Under the pieces are notes generated by a model. It was not told the origin of the DNA and did not search any database. It worked only from the letters and a program-made list of their open reading frames with translations. From Bacteroidales bacterium (GTDB lineage: Bacteria > Bacteroidota > Bacteroidia > Bacteroidales > JAADGE01): a DNA stretch of 36,672 nt. How positions within the stretch are numbered: position 1 is the first letter of the stretch; every line of letters starts with the position of its first letter. Of this stretch, positions 25,001 through 34,153 are shown one piece after another. The stretch covers positions 1 through 36,672 of the forward strand of contig JAOZMB010000015.1 of assembly GCA_029934515.1 (NCBI GenBank). The letters run 5' to 3'. The position numbers and the translations under genes are program-made.

Positions 25001-27631
25001 TCATTGGCTTCCTCTATTTTTTTTATTTCCAAAAATATGAACGAAGCCATTGATATTTCTTACTTCTATTCCAGATAGTCGATATTCATAAACATCACAC
25101 AAATAATAATATACGCCATCGCTTACAGGATTTCCAGACTTCATATCATCGCCGTCCCAATTTATATCTGGGTTGTCAGTTTCAAAAACAAGAGCGCCCC
25201 AACGATTATATATTTTTATGTCAATCTTCTCAACAAACTTATAAGGAAACGGTATAAAAAAGTCATTTTTGCCATCTCCGTCTGGAGTAAAAACATTTGG
25301 TAAATTGTAATAATTACAGTTATCTATACAAATTTTTGTCAGTTGTTCTGGAGCGATTGAATTACCTGCCGAATCCTGTGCAGATACAACATAACAACCA
25401 GCAAGTGTTGTCTCTGGATAATGAGCGTATGTTCGCAAGGAATTATCATCAAGTGTTTCGATAAGTTCTAATTTACCATCGTATGTATTGCTATAATATA
25501 TTAAAAAATTGGCGATATCTCTGGAACAAGAATCAACAACAGTCCAAGATAAATTGTTTACCATAATATCACAATCACTGTTCACAGTAAAGCTCAAAGG
25601 ACAAGGAGGAATAGTATCCAGAGGCGCTATACACATCTCCTGCGAAAGATTTACCAATGGTTTGGGTATATATTCCAGATTGTATTTACCTGTTGTTTTA
25701 ATCTTAAACCAATAATTTGTTTCATTAATTAAACCTAAATTTGTAAAAGAATTGTTATCTGAGACTCCGATGGAATCATATTCAAAATTATTAATATTAC
25801 ATTCTTTATCTGCATCTTTTCTGTAAATTACATATTCATAATTCGTCCAAGGTGTGTTATCTTGTATATCTATTTCTACTTTTCTATCGTTTGGATGTCC
25901 AACAATAAATATAGAAGATACATATCCGGAAGTACCAACTTGTTGCCATTCGGCATTATCTTGGCTGTATAATGTGAGTCTGTATGATTTTGGTGCTGTT
26001 GCTGTATTTATAAATGTATCAATAAATATTGTATCTTCTATACCAATTATTTCAATCGGGTTTGAATAATTTTGTCCATACAAATCAGGTGACGATTCGA
26101 GTATATATTTATAAGGACCTGGAAATTGAATTGTATCAAATTCAATAGGTTGCATCCATTTAAGATAAATAGAGCCGTTTGTTGTGTCTGTGTACGCAAC
26201 TGATGCTTCGATAAATACAGGAGTTCCTTTTACAAGTTCTACACAAATTTCATTTGAAACATAACTTTCTGCGCCGTCTACAAAATATGCAGTTATTCTA
26301 TAACAATATTCATATCCGGGTGGTAGTCCTGTTCCTGTTCCGTTGTCAAGGAAACTTTGACTGCTTGCTCCTTCATGCGAAGCTATAAGAGTATAATCTG
26401 CCGATGCAGGAAGACCTGTTTCGCATTCGTCTGGTGTAAAATCGTAACTACCTTTTCTACGATAAATTCTAAAACCTTCTGCATTGGAACAGCCATAAGT
26501 ATCCCAGCTCAGAAATATAGTATTACTTGTCGGAGATGCTTGTAGGTTCTCAGGAGCCTGTGCAACAACTGTAATTTTAGTTTCTTGATATCCAGTTAGT
26601 TGTACTTCTGGATTATCATCTTTTGCACGAAACAGAACATCATAAGGTTGTTGTCTTACATGAATACAAGAGGTATTCCAAGTAAATGTCGCTGTAACAG
26701 GACTTACTCCCGTATATTGCGTAAATACAGCTGGATTGTATTCAATTTCAAAAGGTCCTCCTATTCCTGTGAGTATGATATTATCTCCGTCTGGGTCGCT
26801 TGCAGTAACATCAAAAATAACTGTATTTCCAGCTGTAATACAATAATCAGGTAATGGTTCAATTATAGGCGGTTCGTTATCAGTTTCCAATACTTCTATT
26901 TGCATATCTCTTATAATACTTCCTATTTTTATTCCGTTGCGCCATTCCTCAATTTCCATAGCAACATTATATTCACCTATCATAGTTGGAGCGTCCCAAA
27001 CAAACTCTCCTGTAATTTCGTTTACGTATAATTCTTCGCTTGCACTTGGATATGTGTAACCTTCGATAGGCACACCGTTTGGACCAAGACAGACTGATAA
27101 TTTATATGAAAGACTGTCGCCATCGGGGTCATAAGCCAAAGGTATATGACTAAACCTTCTTCCAAGTGCAGCCCTATCAACAGGCGGATTTAATAAATTT
27201 GGAGTACTATTACTCCCTATATCTGGGTCAATTTTTAAAATCGTCTGTACCGTAAAAACTACCTGTACAGAGTTTGGTATATTAATAATATCTTCGTTTC
27301 TGTTTGGGTCTGACATAATCATTTTATAAACACCTGGTCCAGAAAAAGTATGGTCGCCTATATATGTATTTTTTTGAATTTGCCCATCGCCAGGCAACAA
27401 ATAAATTTCTTCTCTATTTATCCAATCGCTTGTATTATCTCCCCAGAACAATTCTAATTGGTTTCGTTGCTCATTGGCTTCACTTGGTGCGTAAGTATAA
27501 GTAATCAAAGTAATTCTGTATGTATAACCATATAAATGTTTGTATGTTATTTCACCAGCTCTATTATGCGTTGCATAAGATTGTAATGTTAATGCCGTCA
27601 ACAGCATGATTAATATTATTATTTTTTTCAT
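25001..27631 (-). CDS. T9SS type B secreted multidomain protein (gliding-associated C-terminal domain)
   Basis: An 876-residue secreted protein. Signal peptide MKKIIILIMLLTALTLQSYA is followed by HNRAGEITYKHLYGYTYRIT, a start I associate with large Bacteroidetes surface proteins. The middle holds Ig/cadherin-like repeats (YDPDGDSLSYKLS, SDPDGDNIILTG) and fibronectin-type modules (LSWDTYGCSNAEGFRIYRRK; INLSWT-like WTVVDSCSRDIANFLIYYSN). The C-terminus, NLPNVFTPDGDGKNDFF, then IKIYNRWGALVFET and DGVYYYLCDV, is the gliding-motility-associated domain that directs type IX secretion and surface attachment (type B). It likely acts as an adhesin or surface-layer protein. Its start overlaps the stop of the DUF6702 gene by 4 bases (ATGA), so the two are translationally coupled. 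Confidence 0.88.
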   Translation of the reverse strand: MKKIIILIMLLTALTLQSYATHNRAGEITYKHLYGYTYRITLITYTYAPSEANEQRNQLELFWGDNTSDWINREEIYLLPGDGQIQKNTYIGDHTFSGPGVYKMIMSDPNRNEDIINIPNSVQVVFTVQTILKIDPDIGSNSTPNLLNPPVDRAALGRRFSHIPLAYDPDGDSLSYKLSVCLGPNGVPIEGYTYPSASEELYVNEITGEFVWDAPTMIGEYNVAMEIEEWRNGIKIGSIIRDMQIEVLETDNEPPIIEPLPDYCITAGNTVIFDVTASDPDGDNIILTGIGGPFEIEYNPAVFTQYTGVSPVTATFTWNTSCIHVRQQPYDVLFRAKDDNPEVQLTGYQETKITVVAQAPENLQASPTSNTIFLSWDTYGCSNAEGFRIYRRKGSYDFTPDECETGLPASADYTLIASHEGASSQSFLDNGTGTGLPPGYEYCYRITAYFVDGAESYVSNEICVELVKGTPVFIEASVAYTDTTNGSIYLKWMQPIEFDTIQFPGPYKYILESSPDLYGQNYSNPIEIIGIEDTIFIDTFINTATAPKSYRLTLYSQDNAEWQQVGTSGYVSSIFIVGHPNDRKVEIDIQDNTPWTNYEYVIYRKDADKECNINNFEYDSIGVSDNNSFTNLGLINETNYWFKIKTTGKYNLEYIPKPLVNLSQEMCIAPLDTIPPCPLSFTVNSDCDIMVNNLSWTVVDSCSRDIANFLIYYSNTYDGKLELIETLDDNSLRTYAHYPETTLAGCYVVSAQDSAGNSIAPEQLTKICIDNCNYYNLPNVFTPDGDGKNDFFIPFPYKFVEKIDIKIYNRWGALVFETDNPDINWDGDDMKSGNPVSDGVYYYLCDVYEYRLSGIEVRNINGFVHIFGNKKNRGSQ

Positions 27632-28170
27632 TGTATTATAAATTTTTCTTCGGTTTTTGATTTATCAAATTTAATTGCTTTTTGAATATTTTTGTATGTA
27701 AAGATAAATAAATTTTTCTGGTCTCGATATAAATCGTTCATTAATGTATTAATTATTTTAATTTTTTTATAATTTTTTGTATATTTGTAACTATAATACA
27801 GCCAAATTACGTTTTCATTTTTTTTATATTTTTTGCCTTTAAATTTATTTTTTTTTTGATTAATATCATTGTCATTAAATATTAATTTTAAGTTTTTCTT
27901 TATATATATATCAATATATTTATTACTTTTTTTGTTTTCAAAGTTCACGTTTTTATCAAATTTTAAATCCAATATTTTTTTAAAGTCATCTGCAAACAGT
28001 TTTATTGATATATCAAAACTTTTTTTTTTTGAATTATAATCAATATTTGTAACAGAAACATGAACTGGATGCTCCTGCTCTTTTAACATAAAATTTTTAT
28101 AATCAATATTTGGTATTAAAAATACAAATAATAACGAAAAAAATATAATTTTATCTATTTTTATTAACAT
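27628..28170 (-). CDS. DUF6702 family protein
   Basis: A 180-residue protein with a hydrophobic N-terminus (MLIKIDKIIFFSLLFVFLIP), probably a signal peptide or anchor. The mature part begins EHPVHVSVTNIDYNSKKKSF, then SIKLFADDFKKILDLKF, the pattern of DUF6702, a Bacteroidetes family (His-Pro/Lys start, 'VSVTxIxYN', 'RIFxDDF'). The rest is unusually rich in Lys, Asn and Tyr, as expected in this AT-rich genome. I chose ATG 28170 over an upstream in-frame ATG at 28281 because the longer form would begin upstream of the -7 box at 28203-28210 and would overlap the divergent promoter. It is first in a two-gene unit with the T9SS protein. Function unknown. Confidence 0.7.
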   Translation of the reverse strand: MLIKIDKIIFFSLLFVFLIPNIDYKNFMLKEQEHPVHVSVTNIDYNSKKKSFDISIKLFADDFKKILDLKFDKNVNFENKKSNKYIDIYIKKNLKLIFNDNDINQKKNKFKGKKYKKNENVIWLYYSYKYTKNYKKIKIINTLMNDLYRDQKNLFIFTYKNIQKAIKFDKSKTEEKFIIQ

Positions 28171-28202
28171 TTGATTATTACATTTAATATAAAAAAACAT
28201 AG

Positions 28203-28210
28203 CAAAAGTA
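28203..28210 (-). promoter_or_regulatory. Bacteroidetes -7 promoter box
   Basis: On the minus strand TACTTTTG fits TAnnTTTG, 32 bases ahead of the DUF6702 start at 28170. It faces away from the plus-strand box at 28263-28270, forming a divergent promoter pair. Confidence 0.5.
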
Positions 28211-28262
28211 AGAAATATATTATAAAAATAAAAAAATAAAAAATAAAATCTAATTTTTTTGT

Positions 28263-28270
28263 TACCTTTG
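28263..28270 (+). promoter_or_regulatory. Bacteroidetes -7 promoter box
   Basis: TACCTTTG fits TAnnTTTG, 30 bases ahead of ATG 28301. No clear -33 TTTG. It drives the carbonic anhydrase-like gene and probably the genes behind it. Confidence 0.55.
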
Positions 28271-28300
28271 TGGTTTTCCAAATATTTATATTATAAAAAT

Positions 28301-28813
28301 ATGTCGATAATAAAAACAGTAAGAGGATTTACACCCGTAATAGGAAAAAATTGTTATATTGCTGATAATGCGGTACTTGTTGGCGATATAATTATCGGAG
28401 ATAATTGTAGTTTTTGGTTTAATGCAGTTTTAAGAGGTGATGTAAATTATATACGAATAGGAAACAATGTAAACATTCAGGACGGTGCTGTGCTTCATAC
28501 ACTTTACAAGAAATCAACAATTATAATAAAAGATAATGTTTCGGTAGGTCATAATGCGGTTATTCACGGAGCGCGAATAGAAAAAAATGTTCTTATTGGT
28601 ATAGGTGCAATTATTCTTGACGATGCTGTTATTAATGAAAATACTATCATTGCAGCTGGCGCACTTATCAAAACAGGAACGATAGTTAAACCGAATAGTA
28701 TTTATGCTGGTGTTCCAGCAAAAAAAATTAAAGATATAGACCCAGAACAGACAAGTGAAATGATTAATAAAATAGCTAAAAATTATCTTATGTACGCAAA
28801 TTGGTACAAGTAA
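28301..28813 (+). CDS. Gamma-carbonic anhydrase-like hexapeptide protein
   Basis: A 170-residue left-handed beta-helix protein of the YrdA/CaiE/gamma-carbonic anhydrase family. Hexapeptide repeats run through the chain (IADNAVLVGDIIIGDNCSFW, IRIGNNVNIQDGAVLH, IIIKDNVSVGHNAVIHG). The three metal-binding histidines are present: His66 (VLH), His84 (VGH) and His89 (IHG). The tail with AGVPAKKIKDI is typical. It may hydrate CO2, though many family members have no shown activity. ATG 28301 is preferred over a longer TTG-started frame from 28259, because the extra residues overlap the -7 box. It is first in a probable plus-strand run with the SpmAB-like gene 42 bases downstream. Confidence 0.88.
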   Translation: MSIIKTVRGFTPVIGKNCYIADNAVLVGDIIIGDNCSFWFNAVLRGDVNYIRIGNNVNIQDGAVLHTLYKKSTIIIKDNVSVGHNAVIHGARIEKNVLIGIGAIILDDAVINENTIIAAGALIKTGTIVKPNSIYAGVPAKKIKDIDPEQTSEMINKIAKNYLMYANWYK

Positions 28814-28855
28814 GTAAGTTTTAAAAATAAATATTTATAAAATAAATAAATTGTA

Positions 28856-30088
28856 ATGGTATTAAATTATATTTGGGTAGTTTTTTTTCTGATTGCTTTT
28901 GCTGTCGGGTTGGTAAAATTAATATTTTTTGGAGATGCGGAGGTTTTCCCGGCAATGGTTTCAAGCACTTTTGATATGTCAAAGACTGGTTTTGAAATTT
29001 CTCTTGGTCTAACGGGTGTATTAACGCTTTGGCTTGGCATGATGCGAATAGGTGAAAAAGGTGGAGTGATTAGGATTTTCAGTAAATTAATAGGACCATT
29101 TTTTCGTAAACTTTTTCCAGAACTTAAAAAAGACCACCCCGCTTATGGCTCTATGTTAATGAATGTAGCCGCAAATATGTTGGGTCTTGACAACGCCGCA
29201 ACGCCAATGGGCTTAAAAGCAATGAAGCAATTGCAAGTAGATAATAAGAAAAAAGACACTGCAACAAATGCTCAGATAATGTTTCTTGTTCTAAATACTT
29301 CTGGCTTAACTCTTTTGCCTATAAGTGTGATGGTTTATAGGTCGCAGCTTGGTGCCTCCGACCCTTCCGATATTTTTATTCCGATACTTCTTGCCACATA
29401 TTTTTCAACAATCGCTGGGCTTATAAGTGTTTCAATTTATCAAAAAATTAATCTTTTTGATAAAGTTATTTTAGCATATCTTGGAGGTCTTAGTCTTTTA
29501 ATTATCAGCATGATTTATTATTTATCTGGTTTGCCAAAAGAACAAATTGCAAAAATATCATCTGTTGCAAGCAATGTTATTCTTTTCAGTATAATTGTTC
29601 TTTTTATAGGACTTGCAGCGATAAGAAAAATTAATGTTTACGATGCGTTCATCGAAGGAGCAAAAGAAGGTTTTAGTATTGCCATAAAAATTATTCCTTA
29701 TCTGATAGCAATACTTGTATCGATAGGTGTTTTTAGAGCCTCAGGAGCGATGGACTATTTAATAGAAGGAATTTCATTTCTTTTTTCATCAGCTGGAGTA
29801 AATACAGATTTTATTGAAGCACTGCCAACCGCATTAATGAAACCCCTCAGTGGAAGCGGCGCAAGAGGTATGATGGTCGATGCAATGCAAACTCACGGCG
29901 CTGATTCATTCGTAGGAAAAGTAGCGTCAACAGTTCAAGGAGCAACAGATACAACATTTTATATAATAGCTGTTTATTTTGGTTCGGTAGGAATAAAAAA
30001 TACAAGATACGCAGTAACATGCGGACTAATAGCTGATTTTACAGGAATTATTGCTTCAATATTTATAGCTTATTTGTTCTTCCATTAA
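28856..30088 (+). CDS. Fused SpmA-SpmB-like membrane protein (nucleoside-recognition Gate domains)
   Basis: A 410-residue inner-membrane protein with many hydrophobic helices. The first half (about 1-200) matches SpmA: LGLTGVLTLWLGMMRIGEKG, then NVAANMLGLDNAATPMGLKA. The second half (about 225-410) matches SpmB: FIEGAKEGFSIAIKIIPYLI, ALMKPLSGSGARGMM and VQGATDTTFYIIAVYFGSVG. In Bacillus the two are separate spore-maturation proteins; the fused form is usual in non-sporulating Bacteroidetes, where the role is unknown and may be transport. It lies 42 bases after the carbonic anhydrase-like gene and 62 bases before the trifunctional MMPL gene. Confidence 0.88.
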   Translation: MVLNYIWVVFFLIAFAVGLVKLIFFGDAEVFPAMVSSTFDMSKTGFEISLGLTGVLTLWLGMMRIGEKGGVIRIFSKLIGPFFRKLFPELKKDHPAYGSMLMNVAANMLGLDNAATPMGLKAMKQLQVDNKKKDTATNAQIMFLVLNTSGLTLLPISVMVYRSQLGASDPSDIFIPILLATYFSTIAGLISVSIYQKINLFDKVILAYLGGLSLLIISMIYYLSGLPKEQIAKISSVASNVILFSIIVLFIGLAAIRKINVYDAFIEGAKEGFSIAIKIIPYLIAILVSIGVFRASGAMDYLIEGISFLFSSAGVNTDFIEALPTALMKPLSGSGARGMMVDAMQTHGADSFVGKVASTVQGATDTTFYIIAVYFGSVGIKNTRYAVTCGLIADFTGIIASIFIAYLFFH

Positions 30089-30150
30089 TAATGCGAATTA
30101 AGGATTAAAATTGTAAATGGTCTAATTCTATTTCGTACACTATTGTAAAA

Positions 30151-33100
30151 ATGCCAATTATGTTTAATTTTTTGTATAAATATTTCAGAAAAAGACGCTT
30201 GCTTCTTGCTTTTATTATTATTATAGGATTTATTTTTTCTGTATTTTATTCTTTGAAAATAAAACAAACAGAAGACCTTGTAAAGTTAATTCCTGTAGAT
30301 GAAGAGTTGGAAAGATTTAACAATATTAGCAAAAATATTAAATTCAGCGAACGTTTGGTTTTTAATTTTTCGCTTGTCGATAGCACTTCCTCTGCAAAAC
30401 AAGATACTTTGTTAGCTTTTGCAGATTCTGTAATTTTCAGAATTGAGCGCCTCTTAAAAAATGATATTAAAGATATAAAATATAAAATATCCGACAATAC
30501 AATTAACAATATTTATCACAAGTTTTATGAAAATTTGCCTTTACTTCTCGAAGATATTGACTATATAAAAATAGATTCTATGTTGCTATCTGGCGAAATA
30601 GAAAAAACTCTTACAACAGCTTATAAGAATTTAATATCTCCAGCTGGCATTGTTACAAAACAATTTATCAGTAGCGACCCTTTGAGTATCACAGCTATAG
30701 CTTTGAAAAAATTGCAGTCGCTTCAATTTGACGATAATTACGAAATCTATAATAATAGAATATTAACAAAAAATCATAAAAATTTACTCGCTTTTGTATC
30801 TCCAATTTATTCATCTAATAATACAAACCAAAATAAACAATTAATTGATAATATTAAATCAATATCTGCTGATGTTTCTTTGCTTTTTCCAAGCGTAAAA
30901 CTTGAACTCTTTGGGAGTCCTATAATTGCTGTTGGAAATGCAGAACGAATAAAAAAAGATATTATTTTAAGTGTTTCGATAGCTCTTGTTTCTTTATTTT
31001 TATTTATAACATTATTTTTTAGACGTTTTGAAATATTTTTTATTCTCGTTCTTCCCGCCTGTTTTGGCGCATTAACGGCACTTGCTTTTATATCTATTTT
31101 TTATGGCGAAATTTCGGCAATCTCTCTTGGTGTTGGTTCTGTTCTTGTTGGTATTTCAATTGATTATTCTTTACATATTTTCACTCATTTTAGAAGCAAA
31201 AATAAGGTTTCCGAAATTTTTGGTGATATTACTGTTCCTATTCTAATAAGCAGTCTTACAACGGCTTCCGCTTTTTTTTGTTTATTGTTTGTGAGTTCGG
31301 AGGCTTTACGCGATTTGGGATTATTTGCAGGCATCAGCGTTATTGTTGCGGCAATTTTTGCTCTGATTGTTCTACCTCATTTTTTACGAAAACGACAAAG
31401 AGACAATATTTACAAAAAAAAAAATAACAGCAATTTAATTGAAAAATTTGCGGCTTACGGTTTCGATAAAAATAAAAAAGTGCTTGCTTTTTTGATAATA
31501 ATTACTTTTGCCTGTTTGTTTTTGTTCCGAAATGCAGAGTTTGAATCGGATATGGATAAGATGAATTACATGTCGCCAGAATTGAAAGAAGCCGAAAAAA
31601 ACTTAAACAAAATTAGCAGTATAGCTTTGCGCTCTATGTATCTTGTCGCTACTGGCGACAATCTGGAAACTGCTTTACAGAACAACGAAAAAATTATAAA
31701 TAAAGTAAAAAATCTTAAAAATAAAGGAATAATTAAATCTTATAGTTCAGTAAATTCTGTTTTGATTTCCGAAAAACTGCAACAGAAAAGAATAAAAAAA
31801 TGGAACAAATATTGGACAGATAAGAAAAAAAATAAACTTGTTGAAAATTTAAAAAAATATGGTAAAGAAATAGGTTTTAAATCAACAGCTTTTAACAAAT
31901 TTTACGATTTGATAGATAAAGAATTTATGCCACTTGATTCGGCAACTTTTAACAATCTGAAAAATATATTTGCCGATGAGCTTGTTAACGAAAATCCTGA
32001 ATTGACAACAGTAGTAACCTTTTTGCGTCTTCGACAGGAAGATAAAGAAAAAGTATATTCTGCATTGCCCGAAAACGAAACTTTTATTATTATTGACAAA
32101 AAACATCTTACAGATAAAATAGTTCTTATTCTAAAAAAAGATTTTAATCTTTTGGTTAGTATTTCGCTTGTTGTTGTTTTTGTTATTTTGCTTGTTTACT
32201 TTGGACGTATTGAACTTACAATAATTACTATAACACCGATGATAATAAGTTGGTTGTGGACGCTTTCTATAATGAGTTTGTTTGCAGTAAAGTTTACAAT
32301 TTTTAATATTATAATATCTACTTTTATCTTCGGTCTCGGCATCGATTACAGTATTTTTGTTATGCAGGGTTTGTTACAAGAATACCGTTTTAATCATAAA
32401 AATCTTGCATCTTATAAAACGTCAATTCTTCTCTCTGCAATAACAACCGTAACGGCAATCGGAGTTTTGATTTTTGCAGAACACCCAGCAATAAAATCTA
32501 TTGCTTCATTGTCTATTATCGGTATTTTGTCGGTTGTTTTTATTACATATACTTTGCAGGCTGTTATGTTTGGTTTCCTTGTCGGACGGCATGACAAAAA
32601 ACGAAGTTTACCAATAACTTTTAAAGACCTATTTTTTAATATTTTATTATTTTTAATTTTTGTAACAGGTTCGATTCTTACAAATATTTTAAGATTTTTA
32701 TTAAATTTAATTTCTTTAAAAAAATCGAAATTGTTTTTTCATTATTGGCTAATGTTGGTTACAAAAACTATTGTATATATTCCTTTTCATGTTAAAAAAA
32801 TTATAAATAATCCTTTTGGAGAAGATTTTAAAAAACCAGCTGTAATTATTACCAATCATTCCTCACATATTGATATACCTCTTATTTTGATGTTAAATCC
32901 AAAAATACTTGTACTTACAAATGATTGGGTTCAAAATAATATTTTTTATGGAAAGATTGTTAAATATGCTGATTTTTATCCTATCTCAAACGGTATGGAA
33001 AAAAATATAGAAAAATTAAAACCTAAAATTAAAGAAGGATATTCTGTTCTTATTTATCCAGAAGGCACACGCTCCAAAAAAAATGAAATGAAACGGTTTC

Positions 33101-33999
33101 ATAAAGGTGCTTTTTATATTGCAGAGAAATTTGGACTTGACATTTTGCCGATAATAATACATGGAGCTGGATATTGTGTTCCAAAAGATGAACCTTTTGT
33201 AAAAAGTGGACTTTTAAGCGTTAATATATTAAAAAGAATAAATCAAAATAATTTCGGTGCAAACAACCGCGAACAAGCAAAGAATATCAGAAAATATATG
33301 CAAAAAGAATATCATAATATTAGAAAAAAATACGAAACAACAAAATATTTTAGAAAAAAACTTATTGCAAATTATATATACAAAACGCCAGTGCTGGAGC
33401 ATTACACACGAATAAAAACAGCAATGGAAAATAATTATGAAATTTTTGATAAAATTATTCCACAAAAAGCAACAATAACAGATATTGGTTGCGGATACGG
33501 ATACTTGTCTTATATGCTTAGTTTTATGTCGGCGGAACGTAAAATAATTGGAATAGATTATGATATTGGCAAGATAGAAACAGCAAAAAATAATATCTCA
33601 AAAACAGATAATTTAGATTTCTTTTGTGCCAATATTTTGAATGCAGATTTAAAGAAAAGTGATATTTTTGTGCTAAATGATATTTTGCATTATATGCCTG
33701 ATAAAGAACAAAAACAACTTATAAAAAAGTGTATAAATAACTTAAATAAGAACGGTAAAATTATTATTCGTAATGGGAATAGTCAGATGGAAAAAAGACA
33801 CAAAATAACAAAATTATCTGAACTGTTTTCAACAAAATTACTAAAATTTAATAAAACACATTTTGATAGACTTTATTTTACATCAGAACAAAAAATATTG
33901 TCAATAATTTCGGAATGTAATTTTAAAACAGAAGTTATTGACAATACAAAATTTACATCGAATATTATTTATCTTTGTAGCAAAAATGATTTGTGTTAA
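30151..33999 (+). CDS. Trifunctional MMPL transporter / lysophospholipid acyltransferase / SAM methyltransferase
   Basis: A 1282-residue fusion. Residues of about 1-860 form an RND/MMPL exporter: a first membrane helix near 15-33, two periplasmic domains, and two sets of helices carrying SIDYSLHIF (Asp338) and GIDYSIFVM (Asp732). Next is a PlsC-type acyltransferase, with NHSSHID (Asn902-His903 to Asp908, the NHx4D motif) and YPEGTRS (about 969-975). The C-terminal class I methyltransferase has DIGCGYGYLSYML (Asp1111 onward) and FVLNDILHYMP. This architecture is known in Bacteroidetes, often in aryl-polyene or flexirubin pigment clusters, where it may load and export lipid-linked product. Here no ketosynthase or other pigment genes flank it. 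The frame is intact throughout. Confidence 0.88.
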   Translation: MPIMFNFLYKYFRKRRLLLAFIIIIGFIFSVFYSLKIKQTEDLVKLIPVDEELERFNNISKNIKFSERLVFNFSLVDSTSSAKQDTLLAFADSVIFRIERLLKNDIKDIKYKISDNTINNIYHKFYENLPLLLEDIDYIKIDSMLLSGEIEKTLTTAYKNLISPAGIVTKQFISSDPLSITAIALKKLQSLQFDDNYEIYNNRILTKNHKNLLAFVSPIYSSNNTNQNKQLIDNIKSISADVSLLFPSVKLELFGSPIIAVGNAERIKKDIILSVSIALVSLFLFITLFFRRFEIFFILVLPACFGALTALAFISIFYGEISAISLGVGSVLVGISIDYSLHIFTHFRSKNKVSEIFGDITVPILISSLTTASAFFCLLFVSSEALRDLGLFAGISVIVAAIFALIVLPHFLRKRQRDNIYKKKNNSNLIEKFAAYGFDKNKKVLAFLIIITFACLFLFRNAEFESDMDKMNYMSPELKEAEKNLNKISSIALRSMYLVATGDNLETALQNNEKIINKVKNLKNKGIIKSYSSVNSVLISEKLQQKRIKKWNKYWTDKKKNKLVENLKKYGKEIGFKSTAFNKFYDLIDKEFMPLDSATFNNLKNIFADELVNENPELTTVVTFLRLRQEDKEKVYSALPENETFIIIDKKHLTDKIVLILKKDFNLLVSISLVVVFVILLVYFGRIELTIITITPMIISWLWTLSIMSLFAVKFTIFNIIISTFIFGLGIDYSIFVMQGLLQEYRFNHKNLASYKTSILLSAITTVTAIGVLIFAEHPAIKSIASLSIIGILSVVFITYTLQAVMFGFLVGRHDKKRSLPITFKDLFFNILLFLIFVTGSILTNILRFLLNLISLKKSKLFFHYWLMLVTKTIVYIPFHVKKIINNPFGEDFKKPAVIITNHSSHIDIPLILMLNPKILVLTNDWVQNNIFYGKIVKYADFYPISNGMEKNIEKLKPKIKEGYSVLIYPEGTRSKKNEMKRFHKGAFYIAEKFGLDILPIIIHGAGYCVPKDEPFVKSGLLSVNILKRINQNNFGANNREQAKNIRKYMQKEYHNIRKKYETTKYFRKKLIANYIYKTPVLEHYTRIKTAMENNYEIFDKIIPQKATITDIGCGYGYLSYMLSFMSAERKIIGIDYDIGKIETAKNNISKTDNLDFFCANILNADLKKSDIFVLNDILHYMPDKEQKQLIKKCINNLNKNGKIIIRNGNSQMEKRHKITKLSELFSTKLLKFNKTHFDRLYFTSEQKILSIISECNFKTEVIDNTKFTSNIIYLCSKNDLC

Positions 34000-34017
34000 A
34001 ATCAGCAAACAACTTAG

Positions 34018-34046
34018 TAAATTACGAATTATAAATTACGAATTGG
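34018..34046. repeat. Short reverse-strand copies of the heptamer repeat
   Basis: After the trifunctional gene the sequence holds two CGAATT words 15 bases apart within TAAATTACGAATTATAAATT and its continuation. These read as CGAATTA-type heptamers, the reverse complement of the TAATTCG unit at 1-126. Only two to three units are present. It may be a seed or remnant of the same repeat class. Confidence 0.6.
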
Positions 34047-34153
34047 TTTACACCAGATAATAAATATTTTACAAAAAACAAATCATAAGTTATTTTTTAA
34101 TTCAACAAGTTGTTCGCTTATTCAACAAGATAAAATGTTGTTTTAAGTTATAC

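Noticed and set aside
28171-28281. Longer DUF6702 start at 28281
   Set aside because: It lies upstream of the minus-strand -7 box and overlaps the divergent promoter; ATG 28170 gives a clean signal-like N-terminus.
28259-28300. Longer TTG start for the carbonic anhydrase-like gene
   Set aside because: The extra codons cover the TACCTTTG promoter box, and the family normally starts near MSIIK.
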